From CAYWRZ01 sp964460845 (GTDB lineage: Bacteria > Bacteroidota > Bacteroidia > Flavobacteriales_D > UBA2798): 64,000 nucleotides of DNA. The position numbers and the translations under genes are program-made. The DNA lies in NCBI GenBank assembly GCA_964460845.1, contig CAYWRZ010000006.1, positions 62,001 to 126,000 of the forward strand. The letters run 5' to 3'. Shown one piece after another: positions 9,465-18,978 of the stretch; positions within the stretch are counted from its first letter, which is position 1; every line of letters starts with the position of its first letter. The notes under the pieces were generated by a model. It ran no database searches, was not told where the DNA came from, and worked only from the letters and a program-made list of their open reading frames with translations.

Positions 9465-10897
9465 TCCTGGTTTTGCTGCTGCTCCCTTTAGCCGGCTCGC
9501 TTCTTCTGCCCTTTTTGGATTCCCGCTACGGTCGTTCGCTGGCACTGGCTTTCAGTCTGGCTCAACTGCTGGTCACGGCGGCGCTTTATGTCAAACTTGT
9601 CTGTTGCGGCGACGGTTCGCCCATAGAGACCCACTTCGACTGGATTCCTTCGTTGGGCATCGGTCTGCACCTGGGTGTGGACGGCCCCGGGTTATTGCTG
9701 GCCGGACTGGTTAACCTTGCCGTACCTTTCATCGTGCTGTCGGGACGTAAAGACGCGGTACAGGAAAATGACAAGCCGATTTACGCGCTGATACTGCTCA
9801 TGCAATTTGCCCTGATGGGCGTATTCCTCGCGCTCGATGCCATGCTTTTCTATGTGTTTTGGGAATTGACGCTGATTCCGGCTTACTTCATTCTGCTGTT
9901 CAGAGGCGGAGAAGATCGGGTAAACGTGACGCTCAAATTCTTCGTCTATACCCTGTTCGGCAGCTTGCTGATGCTGATCGCTTTCATTTACATTTACCTC
10001 AAAGTCGGGTCGTTCGACATTACCGCTTTTTATTCGGCTGCACTTACGCCCGAAGAGCAAACCTGGATTTTTTGGGCGCTGTTCCTTGCCTTTGGTATCA
10101 AATCGGCGGTATTCCCGCTGCATTCGTGGCAGCCCTCTACTTACCGTACCGCACCTATGCAGGGTACCATGCTGCTTTCGGCGCTGATGGCCAAAATGGG
10201 ATTATTCGGTATCGTACGCTGGATGCTGCCTATCGTGCCCGAAGGATTGGCCGAGTGGGGCTGGTTAGCGATAGGGCTATGCGTGGCCGGTATTCTGTAT
10301 GCTTCTGTAATCGCCATTCGTCAGCAACACCTGAAAACCTTCTTTGCCTTCGTATCGATGGCGCACCTCGGACTGATGGCTGCGGCCCTGCTTTCGGGTA
10401 GCGAAACCGGTATCAAAGGCGCACTGCTGCAATCGGTAGCCCACGGTATTATTACCATAGGACTACTCGCTTCGGCCGAGATTATCTACCGCCGCACGGG
10501 CAGCTATGAGCTGAGCGCGCTGGGAGGCATTCGCAACCTCGCACCGGTGTTCAGCACCAGTCTTTTTATCTTTGTGATGGCTGCCGTAGCGCTTCCTTTT
10601 ACCAACGGATTTATCGGTGAAATAATGATGCTGTACGGCATTTTCGAATACAGTTGGGCCTATGCCGCCGTGGCCTCGCTTACGTTGGTGCTTGGCGCAG
10701 TATATATGCTGCGTATGTTCCGACTCGCTATGTTAGGCGAACCGAAAAGCGGTGCTTTTGCAGACCTCAATGTCACCGAGAAATGGATACTTTTTCCGCT
10801 CGTCTTTTTGGTGCTTTTCTTCGGAATCTTCTACAAACCTTTGCTGGGGCTTACCGAAATATCTTTTCAACCCATCGTTCAACTCATAACCCGTTAA
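9461..10897 (+). CDS. nuoM: NADH-quinone oxidoreductase subunit M
   Basis: This antiporter-like proton-pumping subunit has 478 residues and some 14 membrane segments. Conserved features are FYVFWELTLIPAYFILLFRG, with the essential Glu, and the lysine-containing AFGIKSAVFPLHSWQP. I chose the ATG at 9461 because it forms an ATGA overlap with the nuoL stop and is followed at once by the first membrane helix. The ATG two codons upstream (9455) is nearly as good. The frame stays open further upstream to 9353, but only inside nuoL. Confidence 0.95.
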   Translation: MILVLLLLPLAGSLLLPFLDSRYGRSLALAFSLAQLLVTAALYVKLVCCGDGSPIETHFDWIPSLGIGLHLGVDGPGLLLAGLVNLAVPFIVLSGRKDAVQENDKPIYALILLMQFALMGVFLALDAMLFYVFWELTLIPAYFILLFRGGEDRVNVTLKFFVYTLFGSLLMLIAFIYIYLKVGSFDITAFYSAALTPEEQTWIFWALFLAFGIKSAVFPLHSWQPSTYRTAPMQGTMLLSALMAKMGLFGIVRWMLPIVPEGLAEWGWLAIGLCVAGILYASVIAIRQQHLKTFFAFVSMAHLGLMAAALLSGSETGIKGALLQSVAHGIITIGLLASAEIIYRRTGSYELSALGGIRNLAPVFSTSLFIFVMAAVALPFTNGFIGEIMMLYGIFEYSWAYAAVASLTLVLGAVYMLRMFRLAMLGEPKSGAFADLNVTEKWILFPLVFLVLFFGIFYKPLLGLTEISFQPIVQLITR

Positions 10898-10900
10898 ACC

Positions 10901-12283
10901 TTGGAAACACTGATCTATACCGCCGGTCTCGGAATATTGTGCATGCTGGCCGAACTGTTCGGACTGCGCAGAATCCTGACCCCGCTTATCGTGGCCGGTG
11001 CCTTGGGGCTGCTCATCGTGCATTTCCTCTACTCGACCACTACGCAGAGCTATTTCAACGATATGTTCCGCACCGACTCCTTTTTCCTGTCGTTCGGCGG
11101 ATTGCTAATCGGGCTTTTTACACTCATTTTTATACTGGTCGCTGATTTTTTCAAGGAAGAAAAACAATACATCTCGGATTATTATTCGATCCTGATCTTT
11201 ACCCTGGCCGGTGCCATCATTATGGTAGGGTATTCAGATTTGGTGATGCTGTTCCTCGGACTTGAGATTCTTTCCATTTCGCTGTACATCCTTGCGGGCA
11301 GCCGCAAAACCAATCTTGCCTCGAACGAAGCGGGAATGAAATATTTCCTGATGGGTTCTTTTGCGACAGCCATCCTGCTATTCGGTATTGCGCTGCTTTA
11401 CGGAGCCACAGGCAGCTTTAACCTCGAAACTATCGGTGCCGCCATCGCAGCGGGCACCACAGCCGACAGCACCCTGATTACCGCCGGGATGCTGCTCATT
11501 TTCTTCGGACTTTTCTTCAAAGTATCGGCGTTCCCCTTTCACAACTGGAGTCCGGATGTGTACCAGGGTTCGCCTGCGGTGATCACCCTGTTCATGTCAA
11601 CCATCGGTAAAATTGCGGCAGTGGCTGCGTTTTTCCGCTTAGTATCGGGCATATTCCTGCCCGTGTTCAGGGAAGAAACCGAAGTGATTTTCCTGATCGT
11701 AATTGCGGGTTCGCTGATTACCGGAAACGTGCTGGCGCTGATGCAACAGAATTTCAAGCGCATGATGGCCTATTCGGGTATTTCGCATGCGGGTTATATG
11801 CTGCTGGCACTACTCTGCCTGCCGATTGATACTTCGGGTATTTTACTCTACTACGCGTTGGCATACGGATTAGCGGGCATCACTGCTTTTGGGGTAGCCA
11901 TTGCCGTATTCAAGGCTCGTGGCAGCGAAGACTTCGAGGCATTCAAAGGACTTTTCCGCAGCAATCGCTTGCTGGCCATAGCGCTAACCATTTCAATGAT
12001 TTCGATGGCAGGTATTCCGCCACTGGCCGGATTTTGGGGTAAGTACATGGTATTTACCGGCGCCATAGCCTCGGGTTTCTTCTGGATTACCATCGTTGCT
12101 ATTCTCTGTACGCTGGTGGGGGTATATTACTATTTCAAAGTGATTAACGCCATGCTGCAACCCGGCGAAGAAAGCCCGGTAAAAACAAGCCCTTATGTGA
12201 CTTCTGTGATCGTCATTTCGGCTCTGCTGACTGTGGTAGCCGGTCTTGCCCCCGACTGGGTGGTAAGCTGGTTCATAGCCTGA
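10901..12283 (+). CDS. nuoN: NADH-quinone oxidoreductase subunit N
   Basis: This third antiporter-like subunit closes the operon. The 460-residue protein has the family segments LVMLFLGLEILSISLYILAG, with the conserved Glu, and FFKVSAFPFHNWSPDVYQGSP. The start is TTG at 10901, only 3 bases after the nuoM stop; no ATG nearby gives a full first helix. A strong terminator follows within 30 bases of the stop. Confidence 0.95.
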   Translation: METLIYTAGLGILCMLAELFGLRRILTPLIVAGALGLLIVHFLYSTTTQSYFNDMFRTDSFFLSFGGLLIGLFTLIFILVADFFKEEKQYISDYYSILIFTLAGAIIMVGYSDLVMLFLGLEILSISLYILAGSRKTNLASNEAGMKYFLMGSFATAILLFGIALLYGATGSFNLETIGAAIAAGTTADSTLITAGMLLIFFGLFFKVSAFPFHNWSPDVYQGSPAVITLFMSTIGKIAAVAAFFRLVSGIFLPVFREETEVIFLIVIAGSLITGNVLALMQQNFKRMMAYSGISHAGYMLLALLCLPIDTSGILLYYALAYGLAGITAFGVAIAVFKARGSEDFEAFKGLFRSNRLLAIALTISMISMAGIPPLAGFWGKYMVFTGAIASGFFWITIVAILCTLVGVYYYFKVINAMLQPGEESPVKTSPYVTSVIVISALLTVVAGLAPDWVVSWFIA

Positions 12284-12311
12284 GTCATACGTGATATGTA
12301 TTGTATTCTTC

Positions 12312-12339
12312 AAAACCGGCCTTTGCGCCGGTTTTTTTT
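12312..12339 (+). terminator. Rho-independent terminator of the nuo operon
   Basis: A stem AACCGGC / GCCGGTT with a short loop is followed by eight T residues. It sits 29 bases after the nuoN stop and marks the end of the complex I transcript. Confidence 0.9.
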
Positions 12340-12476
12340 ATGCATAAACCGCACGAATATTATTTTTTGATTCCTTCTCTGTACAGCTTCAAAAAATAGT
12401 TTACATTTAATAGCACTATTATCCCTATAGCGGATTATTTATTCTGTATTAGTCTTATTATCAATACTCATCTACC

Positions 12477-14588
12477 ATGAGAAACCTACCTATTTCTTTC
12501 TTATTTCCACTTATTTTATGCCTGTTTACGCTTCCTTCTACTGCACAAAAAAACACACCTGGTTACACGATTTCATTTGAACACTCAGACACCACCCTGC
12601 GACAGGAAAAAAACGGAGATATACTTTATGAATTTCGTTTTATACTTCGTTCCGACATTCCCAAAAAATTAAACGACGATTCACTTTTTGTCATTGCCAA
12701 CCCTGAGAAAAGCGCTTATCGCACCGATGGCTACGAATTATCCGGCAATCGCATTTTATTTAAAGACTTAAAAAAAGGAAACACCCACTCTTTTTACCTG
12801 AGACTTAAAAAAGATTTCGTAGAACAGCTCGACAGAGCCTTAGTTTTAAAATTTGAAACTTCCCCTGCAAATCTCCCATTCAGTAACGAAGGCGAAATCA
12901 AAGAAATGACCATTCGCATAAAAGGTATAAATAACATTATATCCGATGCGCCTGTTTCTAAAGATCCTCCAACACCGGCACCTGATCCCTTAAACTATCC
13001 GGTTTCCTTTAAAGACGCGGATACTATTTTACAAAAGGAGAGCGATAAAAATGTGGAATATGAATTTGAAGTAGTCGCCGGAACTATTCCCGATTCGCTG
13101 CTAAAGTACACGCTAAAGGTCGAGCCTGATCTTGCGCATTCTTCCCTTCCTGCGACAGATTATGAGGTATCCGACACGGAAATAGCCCTGGACGATTTAA
13201 AAAAGAAGGGTACGCATTCCTTTTCGCTTACACTAAAAAAAGACAACGTAACTGACCGCGAACGTAAGCTGGTGCTAAAAACCGTATTGTATAATGCAGG
13301 CAAGGCAGTGCCGGATAAGGACGGGGAAACGCAAAAAATGATCCTTTCGGTTATCAGCGTAAGCCCTTTAGGAGAATTGTCTAACTACCAAATCTCTTTC
13401 AAATCGAAAGACACTACGCTGCAAAAACAGAAGGGTAAAGACGCCGTGTATGAATTTATCCTGAGCGCACCACAAATTCCGGATACACTCAAAAACGCGA
13501 AACTCCGGATTATCGCCGATCCGAAAATTTCTACCCTTGTCGCTTCAGAATACGAATTATTGTATGCGGATATTAGCCTGAGTGAGCTGCAAAAGCAAAA
13601 AAAACATTCGTTTTTCGTCAGAATTAAAGGAGATACGATGCCAGACAGAGACAGGGAACTGGTGCTGAAAATTGAACTCTACGGCACCGAACTCAAGTCC
13701 GAAAATACCGGCGAAAAACAAAAACTGACCCTTTCGGTGAGAGGCATAGAGCCGCCCCTCAATGACTTTAACTACCTTGCTTATATAGGTACGAACTTTG
13801 ATTTGGTAGAGGGAATAAAAGCGAAAAATCTGTTTTTTGCGACCAATATCTATGCGCCCAACCGAATACAAAATTGGGGAGTAGGATTTTACCTGAGTCT
13901 GTACGGTAACCGTACATTGACCTCCGTAGATACCTCAGGAAATACGACCATACTTGCAGGGGTTGAACGAAGAAATGATTCGCTGATCCATTACAGGGAG
14001 ACGAGTGACCGGATCAGAAGCCGGGTCTCAGACAATATTGGCGTTTACTTCTCTCCTTTGCTTAATTTAAAAAACTTAAGTCTCAATAAAAACACTCAGA
14101 TTTTCTATTCTCCTTCTGTAGAATTTATATGGCGCCGTACTTCTGTAAATACCGTATTTTCAAACAGAGAAGCTTTTGATACGGTTGTCGTCGCACCTAA
14201 CAATCCCCAATTACCTATTAGCGGGAATGCCATTATGGTAAACTTTAACGAGTATAATTTTAACTGGTCGGTACTCGGCTTCATGATCGCACATGAAAAC
14301 AAGAGAATTAGTCTGCGAATGCATGTGGTGGCTGTGGGTTTATCACATATTTATCGGAGTACGGGCTCGTCTTCGGCACTGAGTTTGGCAGATCCCAATT
14401 ACAGCAGAACATTTGATCCGTTTTTCAGCGGAAAAGTATGGATCACAGAGGCCACTACGGGCATCACTTTACAGGCTGAAGTGACCAATAACCTGAGAAC
14501 ATTGAGGCCGTACTACGGCATCACGTTGTCTAAAGCTTTCGACTTTAAGCACCTGGGCACCCTTTTCCAACCCATCACTTCGCGATAG
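12477..14588 (+). CDS. Secreted protein with three internal repeats, unknown function
   Basis: I do not recognise a named family. Residues 1-23 are a signal peptide ending in TAQ. Three homologous units follow at about residues 29-152, 173-296 and 302-425. Each begins with a YxxSFxxxDTxLxxE/Q pattern and contains a DLKK...THSFxLxLKKD core, looking like immunoglobulin- or Calx-beta-like sandwiches. Residues 430-703 form a distinct C-terminal region rich in alternating hydrophobic residues and aromatics, as in an outer-membrane barrel, and it ends in a PITSR tail. No T9SS sorting domain is visible. Codon use is more AT-rich than in the nuo operon. It converges on the next gene with only 7 bases between stops. 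Confidence 0.8.
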   Translation: MRNLPISFLFPLILCLFTLPSTAQKNTPGYTISFEHSDTTLRQEKNGDILYEFRFILRSDIPKKLNDDSLFVIANPEKSAYRTDGYELSGNRILFKDLKKGNTHSFYLRLKKDFVEQLDRALVLKFETSPANLPFSNEGEIKEMTIRIKGINNIISDAPVSKDPPTPAPDPLNYPVSFKDADTILQKESDKNVEYEFEVVAGTIPDSLLKYTLKVEPDLAHSSLPATDYEVSDTEIALDDLKKKGTHSFSLTLKKDNVTDRERKLVLKTVLYNAGKAVPDKDGETQKMILSVISVSPLGELSNYQISFKSKDTTLQKQKGKDAVYEFILSAPQIPDTLKNAKLRIIADPKISTLVASEYELLYADISLSELQKQKKHSFFVRIKGDTMPDRDRELVLKIELYGTELKSENTGEKQKLTLSVRGIEPPLNDFNYLAYIGTNFDLVEGIKAKNLFFATNIYAPNRIQNWGVGFYLSLYGNRTLTSVDTSGNTTILAGVERRNDSLIHYRETSDRIRSRVSDNIGVYFSPLLNLKNLSLNKNTQIFYSPSVEFIWRRTSVNTVFSNREAFDTVVVAPNNPQLPISGNAIMVNFNEYNFNWSVLGFMIAHENKRISLRMHVVAVGLSHIYRSTGSSSALSLADPNYSRTFDPFFSGKVWITEATTGITLQAEVTNNLRTLRPYYGITLSKAFDFKHLGTLFQPITSR

Positions 14589-14595
14589 CGGCTGC

Positions 14596-15297
14596 TTACC
14601 GAAAACGGTATCCGATCTTGAAACCGGCTATTCCGTTGAGGGTAACACGCGTGCCTTCTTTAAAGGGAGGCTCGAACAAAAAATTGTCGATGGGCGGCAC
14701 ATAACGCCCCGTAGAAGGATAAGACGTAAAACGGGTATCGACCACTCGCAGCCCTAATCCGGCGTACACGTCAAACACCAGTCTCAGGAAAGGAAGATCG
14801 TATTGCAAACCGAGTTTCAGGTTGGCGGTACCAGCCATCTTATGCACGCCTACCTGCGCGCGATAAGGGTTTTCAGGGATTTCCTTCCCCGACAGGCTAT
14901 CGGTGTACCAGGAATCGGAAAAACGTTTGTTCACGTTGTAATTGACGGTGATAAAATGCAGCTCGGGTGCATAATACCAGCGTTGTTTTGTACCGAAATA
15001 GGTACGATGCTCCAGCCGAATACGATGCCCCCGGGTGCCAGTTCCACCCCGCGCAATTTCGGGCATAATGAGTCCGTATTCGAGCTGCAGGGCCTGTCCG
15101 GCAGTATAGCCGTACTCGAAGGCAAATTGCAGGGAGGGGTAAAAGTCAAGCAGCGCCGTAGGCGTCCATTTCAGGATATACGTCTTTTCAGCAGGCCTGG
15201 CATCCTCCTCGAAATACGCCTGGGCTTTTACCTGCACAGGCATAATAAGCCCGGCCAGCAATAGTGCATGAAATAAATTACGTCTATATAGCTTCAT
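14596..15297 (-). CDS. Probable outer-membrane or periplasmic protein, unknown
   Basis: This 233-residue protein has a signal peptide (hydrophobic ALLLAGLIMP ending in VKAQA). The mature part has alternating hydrophobic/polar strands with many Tyr and Arg (FEYGYTAGQALQLEYG, RIRLEHRTYFG, YYAPELHFITVNYN), typical of a small outer-membrane beta-barrel. It ends in FKIGYRFR, a barrel-type C-terminus. It overlaps the upstream mechanosensitive channel gene by 14 bases, so the two are probably one transcript. Confidence 0.75.
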   Translation of the reverse strand: MKLYRRNLFHALLLAGLIMPVQVKAQAYFEEDARPAEKTYILKWTPTALLDFYPSLQFAFEYGYTAGQALQLEYGLIMPEIARGGTGTRGHRIRLEHRTYFGTKQRWYYAPELHFITVNYNVNKRFSDSWYTDSLSGKEIPENPYRAQVGVHKMAGTANLKLGLQYDLPFLRLVFDVYAGLGLRVVDTRFTSYPSTGRYVPPIDNFLFEPPFKEGTRVTLNGIAGFKIGYRFR

Positions 15298-16600
15298 CGG
15301 TTCCTCCTATTTTTTGACGTTTGCTTTCGGCTTCGCTATTGAGACGGCGTACATCGTCGGCACCGGGCATTTCGAATACTTCGAGGTCGAAATAATTGAC
15401 CGCAGCCAACAGATGGTCAAAAATATCGGCCATGATTTTTTCGTAGTTGATCCAACGCACATCGTTGGTAAACACGTACAGCTCGATAGGAATCCCGCTG
15501 GTCGAGGGCGCCAGTTGCCTTACCATCATGGTCATTTCCTTATTGGTAAAAGAATGCGCCGCAATATACGCGTCGATGTACTTACGGAATACGCCGATGT
15601 TGGTCAGGTGACGACCGTTGATAAGCAGACTTTGGTCCACTTCATTCTCGGTATTGTACGTGTGCAGCTCGGTGGTTTTCGCTTCGAGGTAGGCGGTGAT
15701 AAGCTGCACGCGTTTGAGCTTCTCCACATCTTCTTGCGAAAGGTACCGGATACTTGAAATTTTAATAAAAATGGATCGTTTGATTCTTCTTCCACCCGAA
15801 TCCTGCATGGCGCGCCAGTTTTTGAAGGAATCGGAAATCAGGTAATAAGTAGGAATGGTAGTAATCGTTTTATCGAAGTTCTGAATTTTTACGGTAGTAA
15901 GGTTTATCTCGATCACATCCCCATCGGCCCCGTACTTATCCATCGTGATCCAGTCGCCTATGCGCACCATGTCGTTGGTCGAAACCTGGATGCTGGCTAC
16001 AAAACCGAGAATCGTATCTTTAAAAATAAGCATCAGGATGGCCGAAGCGGCACCCATAGCCGTAAGAAATGCCCCTACCGACTTACCGGTTACGAGCGAG
16101 AAAATAATCAGCGCGCCTGCAAAATAAAGCAGAATAACGAGTACCTGCACATAACTTTCGACGGGCTTGTCTTTAAAATTGGGTGTGGTTTTGAGAAAAT
16201 CCTTACTGGTACGCAACAATCCTCTTACAAGCCAAATAATGAGAAACACCACATAAATATCGGCCAGGGTAGATACCGGGCCTATCCACTGCTTAAAATC
16301 GGCGAAAATAACCGGAATGGCATTGATGACGATAATTAGCGGAACGATACGTGCCACGTACACGACCATTCTGTTCTGGATCAGGAAATCGTCGAACTTG
16401 GTAGTGGTACGGGCAGCAAAACGGCGCAGTACACGGGTAAGAAATTTGTTGGAAAGGAAAGCAATCAGGTACACCAGCAAAGCGGTACAGGTGAGCAGTG
16501 TCAGCAGGTTGGCATAAGCGGCTATTTCTTCCGAAACGCCCCATTTTACAAGCTGTTCGTAGGTCCAGTGATTGATCGAATCGGTCGTAATGCTTTTCAT
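15284..16600 (-). CDS. MscS-family mechanosensitive ion channel
   Basis: This inner-membrane protein of 438 residues probably opens under membrane tension to release solutes. Residues about 25-180 contain five or so hydrophobic helices. The pore-lining helix and MscS core follow (GKSVGAFLTAMGAASAILML, then FKDTILGFVASIQV). The beta-domain signature RIGDWITMDKYGADGDVIEI and TTVKIQNFDKTITTIPTYYL is clear. The length and insert after the beta domain resemble the YbdG-type branch. The gene overlaps the small membrane-protein gene downstream. Confidence 0.92.
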   Translation of the reverse strand: MKSITTDSINHWTYEQLVKWGVSEEIAAYANLLTLLTCTALLVYLIAFLSNKFLTRVLRRFAARTTTKFDDFLIQNRMVVYVARIVPLIIVINAIPVIFADFKQWIGPVSTLADIYVVFLIIWLVRGLLRTSKDFLKTTPNFKDKPVESYVQVLVILLYFAGALIIFSLVTGKSVGAFLTAMGAASAILMLIFKDTILGFVASIQVSTNDMVRIGDWITMDKYGADGDVIEINLTTVKIQNFDKTITTIPTYYLISDSFKNWRAMQDSGGRRIKRSIFIKISSIRYLSQEDVEKLKRVQLITAYLEAKTTELHTYNTENEVDQSLLINGRHLTNIGVFRKYIDAYIAAHSFTNKEMTMMVRQLAPSTSGIPIELYVFTNDVRWINYEKIMADIFDHLLAAVNYFDLEVFEMPGADDVRRLNSEAESKRQKIGGTDEAI

Positions 16601-16697
16601 AGCGAATAAACAATGATGCGCCTAAAGATAAATAAAATTAAAAAAGCGTTCCGAAATCCGGCAAGATCATACTGTAAATTCGGACAAGGCAATAGGT

Positions 16698-16733
16698 CAA
16701 AAAAAACGACCCCGGCATTTATTGCCGGGGTCG
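16698..16733 (-). terminator. Rho-independent terminator
   Basis: A near-perfect hairpin with arms GACCCCGGCA and TGCCGGGGTC is followed, reading the minus strand, by a run of T. It lies about 30 bases after the stop of the PorT-like gene. Confidence 0.88.
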
Positions 16734-16763
16734 CACCAATTCAAAACCAAAACCTGTTATCTT

Positions 16764-17402
16764 TTAAAACCTGACACCCAGCGTAAGCTGTATCCAGGAG
16801 TTGCGATACCGTGGCGTGGTAGAGGAACCGTCGCCCCGGTTGTTTTGCAGATCCCAGCCTCCACGGCCCGAGAGTACAAAGTTTTGCACGTTGATATCTA
16901 TACCGGCACTTAGCCCCAGTACATTTTTACGGATATTATCGTTGTCGAATTCTTCCTGCTGGGAAGTGCTGTTCGATCCCCATGTGTAAGTATCTTTATT
17001 GCTCATGTGAAAAGCGAACTGCGGACCGGCCACAATGGTAATTATTTGGGCGGGCTTAATCTGCAGGAGAATGGGTACATCGATCCAGTTGCTGGTACGG
17101 GTAAGGCTGTAGGGTTGTCCGAGCAGCGTACCCGAAGATTTGAATCCTTTCTGCGAGAAGAGCACTTCGGGCTGTACCCCCAGAAATTTCCCGATGGGGA
17201 TACTGAGAAAGGCACCTCCTGCAAAGCCGACTTTACCATCGGCGGTGAAATCTTCCCCTTCGGTATCGTAAACATTGGCAAAGTTTACCCCTGCCCGTAA
17301 GCCGAAACCGAGGGCTTCGCGCTTGTCGTCTTGTGCAGATACACTTCCCGTTGCAAACAGCAGTGCTGAAACGGTACTGAAGAAAATAATTGACTTTTTC
17401 AT
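16764..17402 (-). CDS. PorT-like outer-membrane beta-barrel protein
   Basis: This 212-residue protein has a signal peptide (MKKSIIFFSTVSALLFATG, cleavage after SVSAQ). The mature part is of the small-barrel type found widely in Bacteroidota: GFGLRAGVNFANVYD at the start, then GFAGGAFLSIPIGKFLGVQPEVLFSQKGF, the motif order of the OMP_b-brl_2/PorT-like domain. It ends in a typical barrel strand, WIQLTLGVRF. The family is large and function is rarely known. Confidence 0.85.
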   Translation of the reverse strand: MKKSIIFFSTVSALLFATGSVSAQDDKREALGFGLRAGVNFANVYDTEGEDFTADGKVGFAGGAFLSIPIGKFLGVQPEVLFSQKGFKSSGTLLGQPYSLTRTSNWIDVPILLQIKPAQIITIVAGPQFAFHMSNKDTYTWGSNSTSQQEEFDNDNIRKNVLGLSAGIDINVQNFVLSGRGGWDLQNNRGDGSSTTPRYRNSWIQLTLGVRF

Positions 17403-17466
17403 AGTAGTGGTTTTTAGGGCCTATTGGCCAGTTGTAGCATTAAGGTTCTCTATTTTGTATGCACGT

Positions 17467-17922
17467 TTACTTTTCAAAATTCTCGGGCAGATCGCGCAGC
17501 GCCTGACCCAAATCCTCCATCTCGCGGTTAAAATCACGCTTAAAGTTTTCCCATTTTTCGGCACCTTCATCGCCGTATTCATTGAGCTTTTTCTTCAGCG
17601 CTTCATTTTTGCTTTCCAAATCGGAGGCTAATTCACGGTATTTCTGCTGCACCTCTTTACGGCCTTTGTCGATTCGGCCCTGGAAATCGGAAAGGGTTTT
17701 CTCGTTTTCCTTTATTTTCGCCTCAATATCGCGTCGATATTCACGACGTTCGGCATCGAGCTTTTCTTCAGCCTCGCGCAATTTTCGTTCGGCCTCCTGC
17801 GCTGCATTGCGATCTTCGGCTTCGTTACCCAGTCTGTCGTTCGTGCGGGGCGATTCGCTGCATCCGGTCAGCATAAATCCAGACATTACGATGACAGCAA
17901 GAGAAAGAATTACCTTTTTCAT
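17467..17922 (-). CDS. Coiled-coil lipoprotein, unknown function
   Basis: This 151-residue protein begins with a lipoprotein signal; the lipobox is LTGC, with Cys at residue 21. The mature part is almost wholly charged and helical (AEDRNAAQEAERKLREAEEK and so on), with heptad-like spacing predicting a long coiled coil. No enzymatic motif is visible. It lies 64 bases upstream of the PorT-like gene on the same strand. Confidence 0.8.
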   Translation of the reverse strand: MKKVILSLAVIVMSGFMLTGCSESPRTNDRLGNEAEDRNAAQEAERKLREAEEKLDAERREYRRDIEAKIKENEKTLSDFQGRIDKGRKEVQQKYRELASDLESKNEALKKKLNEYGDEGAEKWENFKRDFNREMEDLGQALRDLPENFEK

Positions 17923-18041
17923 AGCATAATTTTTTTGTGAAACGACTTTGTAAATTCCGGTTGTCCTACTCGCGGGATACTCTATACCCGGGAATTTCTT
18001 ATTTTAATTAGCTGTTACAAATATTGCACGGATAAGCGCTG

Positions 18042-18063
18042 TTTCACTTATATATAAGTGAAA
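18042..18063. repeat. Perfect 22-base palindrome
   Basis: The arms TTTCACTTATA and TATAAGTGAAA are exact complements with no loop. It lies 14 bases past the stop of the AraC-type gene and about 120 bases upstream of the lipoprotein gene start. There is no T tail, so it may be an operator-like site and not a terminator. Confidence 0.5.
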
Positions 18064-18077
18064 TTAAGTTATATTAT

Positions 18078-18638
18078 TTACACATTTTCGAGCGTAATGC
18101 GCTGTTTATGGCTTAGTTTGCGATAACCTGAAGCGGTATAGCCGGTAATTTTTTTAAACTGTCCCGAAAGATGTGCCACACTACTATATTGCATCTTACG
18201 GGCAATTTCCGTCAGGTTCAACTCATTGTAGGCCAACAGCGCTTTTACCCGCTCTATTTTGTGGGCAATAATAAATTTCTCGATAGTGGTGCCTTCCGAA
18301 CGGGAAAAAATATTGGAGAGGTACGTATAATTATGCTGCAGCTTTTCGCTCAGGTAAGCCGAAAAATTCACTTTAGGCAGCTCGTCCGAATAATGCACCG
18401 ATTCAATCACCAGCACTTTAATCGCTTCGATAAGCCTGACCTTTCGGTTGTTCATCAGCTCCAACCCGGCGCTGCGAAGACGTTCGTTCAGCTTCTGCTT
18501 GCTTTCTTCGGTAAGCCGGGGCCTTATATCGACCTCACCCAGCTTCATGTGCACATAATGTAAGCCTAATTCCCTCAGCGCTTTTTTCACCACCAGCTTA
18601 CAGCGCACCGACACCATATTTTTAATGTAAAGCTTCAT
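18078..18638 (-). CDS. AraC-type transcriptional regulator with HMA-like N-terminus
   Basis: This 186-residue protein probably binds DNA through the C-terminal AraC double helix-turn-helix. The region from about residue 95 to 175 reads FSRSEGTTIEKFIIAHKIER, then LNLTEIARKMQYSSVAHLSG. The N-terminus (KLYIKNMVSVRCKLVVKKAL, then GLHYVHMKLGEVDI) resembles a heavy-metal-associated ferredoxin-like domain of the sort seen in other Bacteroidota regulators. The first Cys of a would-be C-x2-C is Ser10, leaving only Cys13, so metal binding is doubtful. It is divergent from the lanthipeptide genes and could regulate them, but that is inference. Confidence 0.82.
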   Translation of the reverse strand: MKLYIKNMVSVRCKLVVKKALRELGLHYVHMKLGEVDIRPRLTEESKQKLNERLRSAGLELMNNRKVRLIEAIKVLVIESVHYSDELPKVNFSAYLSEKLQHNYTYLSNIFSRSEGTTIEKFIIAHKIERVKALLAYNELNLTEIARKMQYSSVAHLSGQFKKITGYTASGYRKLSHKQRITLENV

Positions 18639-18978
18639 AATCTACCACTCTATCAGACAATAAATACTACTTCCATTAAATTCAGCGCACCCTAAATTTA
18701 AGAAAAATGAGGTTTAGTTTCAAAATCTTTTTCCGGGATTCTTACATTTCGCTTGAGCGACTTTTTCTTTTTACTCCATTATAAAATACATTACCACCTG
18801 CCGGTCTCTTTGCAAAAAGATGAAACTTCTTGCTTTGTCGTACCCAAAAGAGCTTCATTAAAAACGGGAAGAAATACGTACCGGAAAACACGCAAAACGT
18901 ACCGAAAAAAGAAATCTCTTTATGGCGAAATGCTGTTCTTATTGAAAAAAACAGTAATTTTCTCTGCACAATTATTTT
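18639..18978. other. Divergent intergenic region before the lanthipeptide locus
   Basis: These 340 bases separate the AraC-type regulator from the first lanthipeptide gene. Open frames here have no family resemblance and atypical composition. A candidate promoter for the regulator is noted separately. I found no TAnnTTTG box with a correctly spaced TTG upstream of the plus-strand gene, so that promoter is unidentified. Confidence 0.6.
18693..18725 (-). promoter_or_regulatory. Candidate promoter of the AraC-type gene
   Basis: On the minus strand TTTTG is followed after 20 bases by TAAATTTA, one mismatch from the Bacteroidota TAnnTTTG box. Transcription would start near 18686, about 48 bases before the regulator ATG. 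Confidence 0.4.
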
